A stretch of DNA of 64,000 nt from Paenimyroides ummariense. GTDB taxonomy: Bacteria > Bacteroidota > Bacteroidia > Flavobacteriales > Flavobacteriaceae. The notes under the pieces are model-generated. The model made no database searches, had not been told where the DNA came from, and saw only the letters and a program-made list of their open reading frames with translations. Below are positions 54,050 to 62,717 of this stretch, piece after piece. The stretch is from NCBI RefSeq assembly GCF_900115115.1, contig NZ_FOVI01000005.1:1-64000 (forward strand), in the 5' to 3' direction. Positions within the stretch are counted from its first letter, which is position 1. Every line of letters starts with the position of its first letter. The position numbers were made by a program, and so were the translations under genes.

Positions 54050-54080
54050 GAGCCTGTCATCACGACAGGCTCTTTTTTTT
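54050..54080 (+). terminator. Attenuator terminator in front of lysC
   Basis: Perfect 9-bp stem GAGCCTGTC / GACAGGCTC with a 5-nt loop, followed by eight T residues, located between the leader peptide and lysC with no gene to end. TCGTGA at the leader stop (54010-54015) is complementary to TCACGA in the loop and 3' arm (54060-54065), and CTCGTGA is nearly complementary to TCAGGAG (54046-54052); either could act as antiterminator. Confidence 0.75.
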
Positions 54081-54115
54081 GCTCATAATTTAACAATAGT
54101 ACACAAACCTAATCT

Positions 54116-55435
54116 ATGAAAGTATTAAAATTTGGAGGAACTTCAGTAGGAAGTCCAGAACTTATCGAACAACTATTGCCCATAATTAAATCGCAGACTG
54201 CCAATAAACATTTCGTGGTATTGTCTGCCGTTTCGGGAACTACAAATGACCTTGTAATTTTATCCGAGCTTTATGCAAAGAAAGAAAACGATGCTGCCCG
54301 AAAACACATCGATTCCCTTTATGATAAATACAAAAAATTTGTAGGAGAATTATTTAAAACCGCAGAAGGAAAATCTGAAGCAGATGCTTTTATCAACCAA
54401 ATATTCCAACTGCTTTACAGTTTTGAAAACACCGCTTTTTCAACAAAAGAAGAACGCATTATTTTGGCGCAAGGCGAGATTATTTCTACTACCCTATTCC
54501 ACCTGCGTTTAAAAGAAAAAGGTATTTCATCTGTATTGTTATCAGCACTTGATTTTATGCTTATTGATTCCGAAAACGAACCTAATATAGATTTTATTAA
54601 AGAAAATGCAGGTTTACAACTAAAAAAATATCCTAACGAAAACCTATTTATAACTCAAGGTTTTATCTGTAGAAATGCACAAGGAGAAATAGACAATTTA
54701 CGCAGAGGAGGATCTGATTACACCGCTTCGCTTTTAGGTGCTGCCTTGCAAGTTGAGGAAGTTCAGATTTGGACGGATATTGATGGTTTCCATAACAACG
54801 ATCCGCGTTATGTTCCCAACACCAAGCCAATTCCACATCTAAGTTTCGATGAAGCTGCCGAATTATCGTATTTCGGAGCGAAAATTCTGCACCCGCAAAG
54901 TGTATTTCCGGCACGCAAATTTAATGTTCCGGTGCGTTTGCTTGACACTATGAACCTTAGTGCGCAGGGAACTTTAATTTCGGGCGACACCAAAAACCAA
55001 AACCAAATTGTGGCCATAGCTGCGAAAGACGGTATCACGGCAATTCGTATAAAATCATCGCGCATGCTTATGGCGTATGGTTTTTTAAGACAAATTTTTG
55101 AGGTTTTTGAACGATACAAAACTCCGATCGACATGATTACCACTTCAGAAGTAGCTGTTTCACTGACAATAGATCAAACCGAATATCTTACCGAAATAAT
55201 AAAAGAATTAGAATCTTTTGGTATTGTTGAAATAGACAGCGACCAATCTATTGTTTGTATTGTGGGCGATTTCAGAAAGAACAAACATGGTCATGCCACC
55301 ATTGTTTCCGAAGCTGTAAAACATATTCCTATTAGAATGATTTCGTACGGCGGAAGTGAAAACAATATTTCGCTTCTATTACCTTCTGCCAATAAAATTG
55401 AAGCTTTAAGGTCGCTGCACAACAGATTATTTTAG
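54116..55435 (+). CDS. lysC: Aspartate kinase (monofunctional)
   Basis: A 439-residue aspartokinase, the first step of the lysine/threonine/methionine pathway. The N-terminus is KVLKFGGTSVGS, then TQGFICRNAQGEIDNLRRGGSDYTASLLGAAL and WTDIDGFHNNDPRYVP for the catalytic domain, and two C-terminal ACT domains (from about residue 290) for feedback control. It is a second aspartokinase besides thrA. Its separate leader with Lys codons suggests it is the lysine-controlled isoenzyme, with thrA the methionine-controlled one. Confidence 0.94.
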   Translation: MKVLKFGGTSVGSPELIEQLLPIIKSQTANKHFVVLSAVSGTTNDLVILSELYAKKENDAARKHIDSLYDKYKKFVGELFKTAEGKSEADAFINQIFQLLYSFENTAFSTKEERIILAQGEIISTTLFHLRLKEKGISSVLLSALDFMLIDSENEPNIDFIKENAGLQLKKYPNENLFITQGFICRNAQGEIDNLRRGGSDYTASLLGAALQVEEVQIWTDIDGFHNNDPRYVPNTKPIPHLSFDEAAELSYFGAKILHPQSVFPARKFNVPVRLLDTMNLSAQGTLISGDTKNQNQIVAIAAKDGITAIRIKSSRMLMAYGFLRQIFEVFERYKTPIDMITTSEVAVSLTIDQTEYLTEIIKELESFGIVEIDSDQSIVCIVGDFRKNKHGHATIVSEAVKHIPIRMISYGGSENNISLLLPSANKIEALRSLHNRLF

Positions 55436-55450
55436 TTTTATTTTAAGCAA

Positions 55451-55480
55451 AAAGACTGTCTTAGTGTTAGACAGTCTTTA
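55451..55480. terminator. Terminator after lysC (probably bidirectional)
   Basis: 11-bp stem AAAGACTGTCT / AGACAGTCTTT with a 7-nt loop and A/T-rich flanks, between convergent genes. Confidence 0.85.
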
Positions 55481-55523
55481 TTTATTTAGTATCGAATTGA
55501 ATCTGCAAATTATCAGTTTATAA

Positions 55524-55991
55524 CTAATTTGCATCGATTTCTAAAGTGGCTACCGTTGTATTTTGATTGTTGTTTAGGTACAATGTGTTGTCTGAAACAA
55601 TATAGTTTGTAGTATTTTGTAGTGCTTCGTTGAATTTAGTTTCGATCTCTAAATTTCCACATGCCATTTCTGTAGATGTAATTTCAGAAATTTTTATGCT
55701 GTTACTACCCGTAAATTCTACTTTTGCACCAAAACCGTTGCATCCCAAATTACCGGAAGCGCTATTTATATCGTTAAATTTTATGTAAGGATATTTTTCA
55801 AAAGTACTGTCTAAAACTATTGGTGTACCATTCAGCTCTTTTAAACGCCATTTTTTTCCAAGCATTTCATTTGGATCGGCAGTTACTTCTGTGGTTTGAA
55901 CTTCGGTTTTATCTAAAGTTTCTGTTTCCTTTTTGTTAGAACATGCTGTTGTAATCGCCGAAAGTACCGCAATAAATAAAATCTTTTTCAT
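55524..55991 (-). CDS. META domain (HslJ-like) lipoprotein
   Basis: A 155-residue lipoprotein. The signal peptide ends in lipobox TTAC (Cys17), followed by a linker and a META domain: GKKWRLKELNGTPIVL, YPYIKFNDINSASGNLGCNGFGAKVEF and ISEITSTEMACGNLEIETKFNEAL are typical of HslJ-type domains. E. coli HslJ is heat-inducible and linked to novobiocin tolerance; the role here is unknown. Monocistronic and convergent with lysC. Confidence 0.85.
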   Translation of the reverse strand: MKKILFIAVLSAITTACSNKKETETLDKTEVQTTEVTADPNEMLGKKWRLKELNGTPIVLDSTFEKYPYIKFNDINSASGNLGCNGFGAKVEFTGSNSIKISEITSTEMACGNLEIETKFNEALQNTTNYIVSDNTLYLNNNQNTTVATLEIDAN

Positions 55992-56068
55992 CTTCTTTAA
56001 TTTATGGTTACAAACAAAGTTAATTATATTCTTGCTTTATTAAAAGAATTAAGTACTTAATGAAGTTT

Positions 56069-56725
56069 TTAATTACACTCTACATCTGTGGTGCTTTTAT
56101 ATGTTGCCAGCTTTTGATATTTATCGATGAGTTTTAGAATGTTTTTGCAATCTGAAACAGTATTTTCAATTTCATCGGGGTTTGGATTAGTTTTGGAATG
56201 TGAATATACCGTGTACTTTTTCTGTAAACATTCTGCCGGCTCGTTATTAATGATGTAGCCTCTATACTCGGTTATATTGTCTTTGGTTTTACCTTCGGCT
56301 TCAAAAGACCAAGCTGCTTCCTTACTAAAAATAAAAAAGGGATTACCGCTTATAATATAATATCGATCGGTGGCAGAAAAGTGGTCGTATTCACTGTAGC
56401 TGTGCTCTATAATTCTTAAATTGCCATCTTCGAAAAAATAGGTGAGCTTACCGCTTTTTTCATTGTCACAGTTGTAATTAAATGCTATTTTTTTATAAAA
56501 TCCGGTTTGTAGTTTTTGTTCCCACGCCGCATAGAATTCCTTTATTTCACTTATGTTTTTTGGCGTTTGGTAAGTTGGCAGTTGGTTTGGACTCTTTACA
56601 ATACTGTCGCTTTTTACGGTAGGTTCTACATTATTTTTTTCTGTTTTTTTAGTACAAGCCACCATAAGTGTAGTTGCAATAAAACACAATAACCAACTAT
56701 ATTTATTACTCTTCATATCTGACAT
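56069..56725 (-). CDS. Putative lipoprotein of unknown function
   Basis: A 218-residue protein with a lipoprotein signal (lipobox LMVAC, about Cys24). The ATG three codons downstream is an equally good start. The mature part contains NISEIKEFYAAWEQKLQTGFYKKIAFNYNCDNEKSGKLTYFFEDGNLR and a second half with an AECLQKKY segment. I do not recognise a family. Transcribed separately from the META lipoprotein. Confidence 0.68.
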   Translation of the reverse strand: MSDMKSNKYSWLLCFIATTLMVACTKKTEKNNVEPTVKSDSIVKSPNQLPTYQTPKNISEIKEFYAAWEQKLQTGFYKKIAFNYNCDNEKSGKLTYFFEDGNLRIIEHSYSEYDHFSATDRYYIISGNPFFIFSKEAAWSFEAEGKTKDNITEYRGYIINNEPAECLQKKYTVYSHSKTNPNPDEIENTVSDCKNILKLIDKYQKLATYKSTTDVECN

Positions 56726-56789
56726 ATAAATTATTTTTAACTATAAATTGAACAATAAAACTACACACAAATTTTATGAAAGATTGTTC

Positions 56790-56939
56790 TTAAACCTCAT
56801 CGATAAATTTTAAATCTACTTTTAAAGGAATATCTAATTCTCTTAATTTTTGATTCCATGTATCGATCTGCTTAAGCAATTCTTCTGTAAAAACCTTTTT
56901 AATTTCTATTTGTTTGTCTAATTCTTCATTATTATCCAT
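56790..56939 (-). CDS. Small hypothetical protein (49 residues)
   Basis: An ORF with a good ATG and charged, helix-prone composition (MDNNEELDKQIEIKKVFTEE onward, ending KVDLKFIDEV). It has no signal peptide or membrane segment. It lies between the lipoprotein gene and the AraC regulator gene on the same strand. Too short for the usual caller; coding status rests on composition only. Confidence 0.5.
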   Translation of the reverse strand: MDNNEELDKQIEIKKVFTEELLKQIDTWNQKLRELDIPLKVDLKFIDEV

Positions 56940-56992
56940 TATTCAAGTGTATTATGTTTCACAAGTGCTTTTTAAATGATTAAAAAATGGTA

Positions 56993-57898
56993 TTAACCCT
57001 GCAGTCTTTCTCTAAATTGTTTGGGCGTAATACCGGTTTGTCCTTTAAAAAATTTGGTAAAATTGGTTACTTCACTAAAACCGAATTTAAAAGCAATTTC
57101 TCCAATCGAACTGTCCATGCGGTTTAATTCAATCTGTATTTCGGAAACCAAACGCTTATTAGCCCATTTTTTAGGAGTGGTATTTTCATTTTTTTTAAAA
57201 GCTCGTTCTAAGGTATTCAAGTTTAAATCCATTTTATCGCAAAAGAATTTTAAACTTTGTCTTTTGTTTAATTCCTTATTATACAGTAATTTAAAATCTC
57301 TTACAATTTTAATGTCTTTATCAGTTCTAAACGTAACGCGTTCGTGCTTATGCAACTCTTCGCTAATTAGCAACATGCTAAAAACGTAATTAAGCAGTAT
57401 TTGTTCCTGAATTTCGCTGTAAGGTCTTCTTAGTTCGTTAATAATCAATTGAAACAAGTTCAAAACATCATCAAAACGATCTTCAATTTTAAAAAAAACA
57501 ATTTTATCAAGGCTGTTAAACAATTGGGTGTGATGTAAAAAAAAGCTTTTCATACTGGTTTTACTGAAAAACACTTCAGAAAAAATAAGAACAAATCCTT
57601 CACAATCGTTTGATGTGGTAAAATGTTTAATTCTATCTAACGGGCTAAACAACAAAGCCGGCGATTCAACCACCGTTTCCTGATTACCCAATTTGTACAT
57701 ACCTTGCCCGCGTGTATAAAAATGAACCGTATATGCACCAACGTTTTTAGAGGTAAAAAACGCGCGTTCTGTATCACTAATTTTTTTTAAAGAATGTAAA
57801 CTTAAAAATTGTTTGTTCTTTAAATCTAAAAATGGCTTGGTTAAAAATTCTTTCATCTGCGCAAATTCTTTTACATTACTAATTTTTATTCCTTCCAT
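56993..57898 (-). CDS. AraC family transcriptional regulator
   Basis: A 301-residue regulator with an N-terminal cupin-like sensing domain (AYTVHFYTRGQGMYKLGNQETVVESPALLFSPLDRIKHF) and a C-terminal AraC double HTH (about 200-301: LKFFCDKMDLNLNTLERAFKKN, IGEIAFKFGFSEVTNFTKFFKGQTGITPKQFRE). The ligand and targets are unknown. It is next to a 700-bp gap with no gene and near the left end of the mobile element. Confidence 0.92.
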   Translation of the reverse strand: MEGIKISNVKEFAQMKEFLTKPFLDLKNKQFLSLHSLKKISDTERAFFTSKNVGAYTVHFYTRGQGMYKLGNQETVVESPALLFSPLDRIKHFTTSNDCEGFVLIFSEVFFSKTSMKSFFLHHTQLFNSLDKIVFFKIEDRFDDVLNLFQLIINELRRPYSEIQEQILLNYVFSMLLISEELHKHERVTFRTDKDIKIVRDFKLLYNKELNKRQSLKFFCDKMDLNLNTLERAFKKNENTTPKKWANKRLVSEIQIELNRMDSSIGEIAFKFGFSEVTNFTKFFKGQTGITPKQFRERLQG

Positions 57899-58543
57899 CT
57901 GCTTAAAATAGTACGCGAATCTACAAGTTACACCGCGAATAATCTACAGCGCTCTACAGCCTGAAAATTCTATACAAATTGAAATTACACTACGTTACAA
58001 CAAACTAAATACCAATATCATTTTACCGTGTGAACAATTTAAGCATTAACAACAACAACTTTTTAATCTTATTTTTAGATTTAGCGTTTTAACGCTTGAT
58101 CTTTAAATCGTTAGAAACCCAAATCATTTCTAATGAATTTAGTCAAATTTAATATTCTTTAACAGTATATTTTTAATACATTTTCTACAATAAATGGTTA
58201 AAATAAGTGAACAACGTAAAAGTAATTTTAAGAGATATGCTTTTATAAAATGGGATTATAACATTTTATTATTTGATAGGACACTAAATATTTATACACC
58301 AAAAATGATAAAAACTAATATACAACTACACAATAAAAGTGTTTTTTTTAGACATATTGGGGAAAATTTTACCATAAAATTTTCATAATTTATTTAATTA
58401 AAAGCAGTTTTTAAATTAAATACTCTTTTAAACACACTATTTTCAACGATTTAAGTATCAATTTTTACAATATTTCAAAAACGGTATTATCATTGTACTT
58501 AACCTTATGCTTTGAAATAGAATTTAAACCTTTGGTTTAGGTG
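57899..58543. other. AT-rich intergenic region before the mobile element
   Basis: About 650 bp without a convincing gene. A 64-codon plus-strand ORF at 58194-58388 looks random. It may contain the promoter of the AraC regulator and the junction with the element, but no att repeat can be named from one end. Confidence 0.45.
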
Positions 58544-58580
58544 AAAACGCCCGATATTGATTTGTCGGGCGTTTTATTAA
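58544..58580 (+). terminator. Strong hairpin just upstream of the 58600 gene
   Basis: Perfect 11-bp stem AAAACGCCCGA / TCGGGCGTTTT with a 10-nt loop, followed by a short T/A run. It ends 25 nt before an ATG, so it could be an upstream terminator or a leader attenuator. Confidence 0.6.
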
Positions 58581-58599
58581 CGTATTTAACAACAATAAA

Positions 58600-59031
58600 A
58601 TGTTTAGCAGTAAAAATATTATTTGTCTTGACTTAGAATTAGGTAACAGCATTACATCTGCAGAGCAATTTAACATAAGCATTGTATCGGCAAATCTTGC
58701 AGATTTTAATTTTAGGTTTGAAACCGACATTACTTTGCATTACAGTTGCAATACCGGCGAATTTGAGCCAATTGATAAGGAAAACGTGTTAGCACAATGG
58801 TTTTGCGACGGAATTAAAGAGCTACTCGCGTTTGCAAACTCACAGGCAAATCACAGTAAAGAGCATATTGAAAAATACCTTAACAGCCGTAAAAGTGAGG
58901 TAGAACACCTTAAAATTTCATCAACTTTTGGAAACTATTGCAAACGTTACCACAATTATTCGCCACTTGGTTTTTTAAGCTATGATAATGAGCAATATGT
59001 AAAGAAAGAAATGAACAGTTTGCTTGTTTAG
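58600..59031 (+). CDS. Hypothetical protein
   Basis: A 143-residue protein without signal peptide or membrane helix. The N-terminal half (residues 1-65) looks beta-rich; the second half (66-143) is helical and charged (KENVLAQWFCDGIKELLAFANSQANHSKEHIEKYLN). I do not recognise it. It sits between the AraC regulator and the integrase gene; whether it belongs to the chromosome or the mobile element is unclear. Its codon use is AT-rich like the chromosome. Confidence 0.6.
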   Translation: MFSSKNIICLDLELGNSITSAEQFNISIVSANLADFNFRFETDITLHYSCNTGEFEPIDKENVLAQWFCDGIKELLAFANSQANHSKEHIEKYLNSRKSEVEHLKISSTFGNYCKRYHNYSPLGFLSYDNEQYVKKEMNSLLV

Positions 59032-59354
59032 CAGCTGTAATTACAGTAGATATTATATTAATGATGTATGTGTTTGTTTTTTATTTTTTTATAAAAAAGA
59101 TTAGTAAAAAGCAAAAATAAGCAAAACGGTTAAAACCTTTGCTATACAAGGCTTTATAAAAAGAGTAGTCTTAGTTCGGAAGTCGGTGTCTGGTAGGTTT
59201 TGGGCTTAAATTGACAAGGTTAGGTTACTAATTCGTTACCGATTGACAAAGGCAACAGCATAGCTTAACTGATTATATTTCAGTTTTTTGCACCCTTTTC
59301 TACATTCCCTTGTAACTCAATGTAATTTAATTTTAAACGTTAAACATTTGAGTT
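59032..59354. other. Region upstream of the integrase gene, probable left end of the element
   Basis: About 320 bp with no gene. An ACCTTTGC stretch near 59136 vaguely resembles the TTTGC core used by CTnDOT-type integrases. The segment closest to the integrase (TTGCACCCTTTTCTACATTC and onward) resembles sequences I recall upstream of int in Bacteroidota conjugative elements. The att site cannot be fixed without the right end. Confidence 0.4.
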
Positions 59355-60605
59355 ATGGAGCAGACAAAAAAATCGACGTTCAAACTGCTTTTCTATTTGA
59401 AAAAGAACGAACTGAAAAAGAACGGTAATGCGCCAATTATGGCCCGTATTACCATTGACGGAACCCCTAAAACTTTCGGAACAAAGTTAGAAATTGACCC
59501 CAATAATTGGGATTTGAAACACGGAAGAGTTCAGGGCAAAAGTGTGCAGGCATTAAGCATCAATAAAAGACTGGATAACATACGTGGGCGTATCGACAAG
59601 ATTTATGAAGATATGTTGAAGCACGAGGGCTTTGCAACCGCCCAAAAAGTAAAGCTATCGTTCTTGGGTGTTGGTGTAATGGATGATGCTATCCTAAAAG
59701 TTTTCAACGACCAAAATGAGGATTTTAAAAAATTGGTCGAAAAGGAAGAACGCTCACAAAGCACCTACAACAAGTATTTCACGGTTTACAATCATCTTAC
59801 CACCTTTATAAAAGAACGCTATCATCGTGATGATATGGCTTTCCGGGAATTGACTGGCGATTTTATCCGGGAGTTTGATTTTTACCTCCGGTACAACTTA
59901 CAGTCTTCGCATAATACGGTTTGGGTGTACACGATGCCCGTATTAAGTCTGGTGGAACTGGCTATTAAAAAAGGCTTGATACGTGATAATCCGTTTCAGG
60001 ATTACGAAATCAGTATGGAGGAAACCGACCGGGGTTATATCCTTAAAGAAGATGTAGAAAAGCTGATGATGTGCGTACCGTCCCATCCACGGTATGAACT
60101 GGTAAAAGACCTGTTTATTTTCAGTTGCTTTACCGGACTTGCTTATGCGGATATTAAGAAACTGACAAGGAACAATATTCAATCATTCTTTGACGGTCAT
60201 CAATGGATTATCAGCAGGAGAAAGAAATCAGATATTGCTTCAAATGTTCGGTTAATGGAAATCCCTAAACGTATCATTGAGAAATATCAGGGTACGACAA
60301 GGAATGAATTTATCTTTCCGGTTCCGACCAATGCAACCTGCAATACTCACATAGGCAAACTGGTTGAAAAGGCAGAAATCATTACGGAGCAAAAAGTAAC
60401 TTTTCACACGGCAAGGCATACTTTCGGAACAATGTTTTTGACCGAGGGCGTACCGCTTGAAAGTCTTAGCAAAATGATGGGGCATAAAAATATTTCCACC
60501 ACACAGATTTACGCTAAAATCACAAGCCAAAAAATCAGTAAGGATATGGATTTAGTTACCCCTAAATTCAAGGCAATGGAAGAAGCGTTTATGATGGCAA
60601 TCTAA
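59355..60605 (+). CDS. Tyrosine recombinase/integrase (CTnDOT-like) of an integrative element
   Basis: A 416-residue tyrosine recombinase. It has an N-terminal arm-binding domain (about 1-100), a SAM-like core-binding domain (about 110-220) and a catalytic domain (225-416). Visible catalytic residues are His351 and Arg354 (HTARH), His377 (GHKN) and the nucleophile Tyr386 (QIYA), with a Lys in ISRRKKSD. The position of the first catalytic Arg (TGLR in most members) is Ala263 in FTGLAYADI, a substitution shared by IntDOT-type recombinases. It would integrate and excise the element that fills the rest of the window. Confidence 0.93.
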   Translation: MEQTKKSTFKLLFYLKKNELKKNGNAPIMARITIDGTPKTFGTKLEIDPNNWDLKHGRVQGKSVQALSINKRLDNIRGRIDKIYEDMLKHEGFATAQKVKLSFLGVGVMDDAILKVFNDQNEDFKKLVEKEERSQSTYNKYFTVYNHLTTFIKERYHRDDMAFRELTGDFIREFDFYLRYNLQSSHNTVWVYTMPVLSLVELAIKKGLIRDNPFQDYEISMEETDRGYILKEDVEKLMMCVPSHPRYELVKDLFIFSCFTGLAYADIKKLTRNNIQSFFDGHQWIISRRKKSDIASNVRLMEIPKRIIEKYQGTTRNEFIFPVPTNATCNTHIGKLVEKAEIITEQKVTFHTARHTFGTMFLTEGVPLESLSKMMGHKNISTTQIYAKITSQKISKDMDLVTPKFKAMEEAFMMAI

Positions 60606-60628
60606 TCAGCTTTTATCTAATCTCAATG

Positions 60629-60657
60629 AGCAGAACTTAACGGTTCTGCTTTTTTTA
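60629..60657 (+). terminator. Intrinsic terminator after the integrase gene
   Basis: 8-bp stem AGCAGAAC / GTTCTGCT followed by seven or more T residues. Confidence 0.85.
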
Positions 60658-61182
60658 TGCCTATCTTTTTGTGTAGGTAAAGCACATTTATTTTCCTCTA
60701 CGCAATCCAACGCTGTAAAAGAGCTTATTACCTACTTCAGAAATAGAAAATTGAAAAACGAAACCCTTATCTAACGCTCCCTGCTATTCCATTTTTCAAA
60801 TCCCTATTACAGGCTATCATAGCCTGGTCATTAATGCCATAAAAATTTAGAACAGAAAATTTCCACAATCAACCGGTAAAAAGGCAGCTAAGTTATAGCG
60901 GGCAGCCACCTCACACGCCCAACCAAAAGACTACGGCATAATGGCAAGGCAAAATGCTGGCTTCGCCGAATTGCTGTGTGTTGCCTTGCCACCCTCCGGG
61001 ACTTATTCCGTTTCCTTTCGGTTTTACGCTGTTGCCCGCTTGGATTATCTGCTTTCTTTTTTCCGGTTTTTCTTTTGGAAAAATTTATGCGAAGCGAAGC
61101 GGAGCAAACCACAACGGGAAGCGGGAAACGAGAAAAGCGAGTGAGTAAATAACATTTTTTCAAACATCAAAATTTTAGCATT
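60658..61182. other. Non-coding, hairpin-rich region of the mobile element
   Basis: About 525 bp without a convincing gene and with higher G+C than the chromosome. It contains a small palindrome CAGGCTA-TCA-TAGCCTG (about 60811-60829), an 11-bp inverted repeat TGGCAAGGCAA / TTGCCTTGCCA (60942-60952 and 60981-60991) and a purine-rich GCGAAGCGAAGCGGAGC stretch (about 61087-61103). ORFs on both strands here overlap each other and look like composition artefacts. Confidence 0.5.
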
Positions 61183-62256
61183 ATGGCACACAACATCAAT
61201 TTCAACGAGCAAACAGGACGTCATTCATTCTTTAGCGTTCAGCAAAAAGCGTGGCACGGTTTGGGGCAAATCGTAGAGCAGTACCCAACAAGCGAGGAAG
61301 CAATCGTACACGCAGGTTTAGATTACGAGGTTATCAAATCTCCACTGTTTACACAGGGCAGAACAATGAGCATAGGCGAAAACGGAGAACTGATTGAAGC
61401 CAATGACATCTTAGTACCTAACAGTTTCGCCACCCTCCGCACCGACACCAATACACCGTTGGGTGTAGTAGGCAAAGACTACCATATTGTACAAAACCGT
61501 GAGGCGTTCAATTTCTTTGATGCTATTGTAGGCGGAGGCGAGGGAATATTGTACGAAACCGCAGGAGCATTGGGTAACGGGGAGCGTATTTTTATCACTG
61601 CCAAGCTGCCCGACTATATCCGTGTAGGTAACGGCGACGATGTTACAGAAAAGTACATCTTCTTAACCACAAGCCACGACGGTAGTGGAAGTATTACCGC
61701 AGCGTTTACACCTATCCGTATCGTATGTCAAAACACCCTGAACGCATCATTGCGGAGTATGACCAATGTAGTGCGTATCAAACACACGTCAGGAGCAAAA
61801 CAACGCCTCGAAAATGCTCACAAGGTTATGGGGCTTGCCAACACACTAAGCACGCAGTTAGAGAACATCTTTAACGATTGGGCTAAAGTAAGGGTAACAG
61901 ACCGAGAAGTAAGAAAGCTAATCCAGTTGGCACTTTGCCCGAACAAAGAAACGCTTAACCTGCTCAAAAAAGGTGCGGAAGATGAAGTTTCCACCGTGTT
62001 TAAAAACACCGTAGATGATGCCTTTGAATACGCTATGATAAGCGACACCCAACAAATGGCAACTACCAAAGGCACATTATTCGGGGCTTACAATGCTGTT
62101 ACAGGTTACTTTCAGAATGTACGCAATTACAGGGATGGCGAAGCCAAACTACAATCTATTGTAATGGGCGGTACAGCACAGCTAAAGACACAAAAAGCCT
62201 TTGAACTGTGTACAGACTTTGCCTATTCAGGAGCAGAGATTTTCAACTTCAATTAA
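61183..62256 (+). CDS. DUF932 domain protein (phage/plasmid-like)
   Basis: A 357-residue protein of the DUF932/TIGR03299 family, common on phages, plasmids and conjugative elements. Family segments are KAWHGLGQIVEQYPTSEEAI, NSFATLRTDTNTPLGVVGKDYHIVQNREAFNFFDAIV and TAAFTPIRIVCQNTLNASLR. The function is unknown; some relatives are linked to DNA replication or anti-defence only by context. First gene of a run of small genes on the element. Confidence 0.9.
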   Translation: MAHNINFNEQTGRHSFFSVQQKAWHGLGQIVEQYPTSEEAIVHAGLDYEVIKSPLFTQGRTMSIGENGELIEANDILVPNSFATLRTDTNTPLGVVGKDYHIVQNREAFNFFDAIVGGGEGILYETAGALGNGERIFITAKLPDYIRVGNGDDVTEKYIFLTTSHDGSGSITAAFTPIRIVCQNTLNASLRSMTNVVRIKHTSGAKQRLENAHKVMGLANTLSTQLENIFNDWAKVRVTDREVRKLIQLALCPNKETLNLLKKGAEDEVSTVFKNTVDDAFEYAMISDTQQMATTKGTLFGAYNAVTGYFQNVRNYRDGEAKLQSIVMGGTAQLKTQKAFELCTDFAYSGAEIFNFN

Positions 62257-62307
62257 TCATCAAAGGCGACTGCCTGCAAAGGTGGTCGCCTACTAAAAAT
62301 AAAAGAT

Positions 62308-62715
62308 ATGAAAGCATTAGATAAAATGGACAACCTCGATAAAGCGGGCTTGTTGTGCAAATTGTTTCCCGCAGAACTGGAGAACCTGCAAAACGCTATA
62401 AAAACGCAATGCGACTACTTCCTGCAAAATGAAACCGCCTTTCGTGAGGGTTGGTATCAAAAGGGATTTTTTACCGCTGAATTTTGGTACAGGCTTGTGC
62501 AGAATGCACAAAAAGGCATAGACAAGAATGAACCACTTTGGAAACGCCCGAACTGGTTTACAGACCATTTTTTTGACGGACACAATTCAATTTTCGCTAT
62601 CCACTGCCTGATTGAATATACAGAGGATGCACAATGCGACCCGCAATTAAAACAGGCGATACACCTGCTTTTCGGGAACGACAAATTTTTACAGATAACC
62701 TTAAACGATAAATAA
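62308..62715 (+). CDS. Hypothetical protein of the mobile element
   Basis: A 135-residue soluble protein, mainly helical (MDNLDKAGLLCKLFPAELENLQNAIKTQCDYFLQNETAFREGWYQ). No family recognised. It lies 2 bp before the next gene, so the genes are co-transcribed. Confidence 0.75.
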   Translation: MKALDKMDNLDKAGLLCKLFPAELENLQNAIKTQCDYFLQNETAFREGWYQKGFFTAEFWYRLVQNAQKGIDKNEPLWKRPNWFTDHFFDGHNSIFAIHCLIEYTEDAQCDPQLKQAIHLLFGNDKFLQITLNDK

Positions 62716-62717
62716 TT

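Noticed and set aside
58194..58388. 64-codon plus-strand ORF
   Set aside because: Very AT-rich, no promoter or family features, random-looking composition.
59061..59120. 19-codon ORF with hydrophobic start and basic end upstream of the integrase
   Set aside because: Looks like a toxin-type peptide at first sight, but it is explained by a T run followed by an A run; no antisense RNA or terminator found.
59032..59354. Attachment site of the integrative element
   Set aside because: A TTTGC-like core is present near 59136, but with only one end of the element in the window no direct repeat can be shown.
60888..61163. ORFs on both strands (91 codons minus; 67 and 64 codons plus) in the gap after the integrase gene
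   Set aside because: They overlap each other in several frames, are rich in Arg/Lys/Pro in a composition-driven way and have no recognisable family; treated as non-coding.
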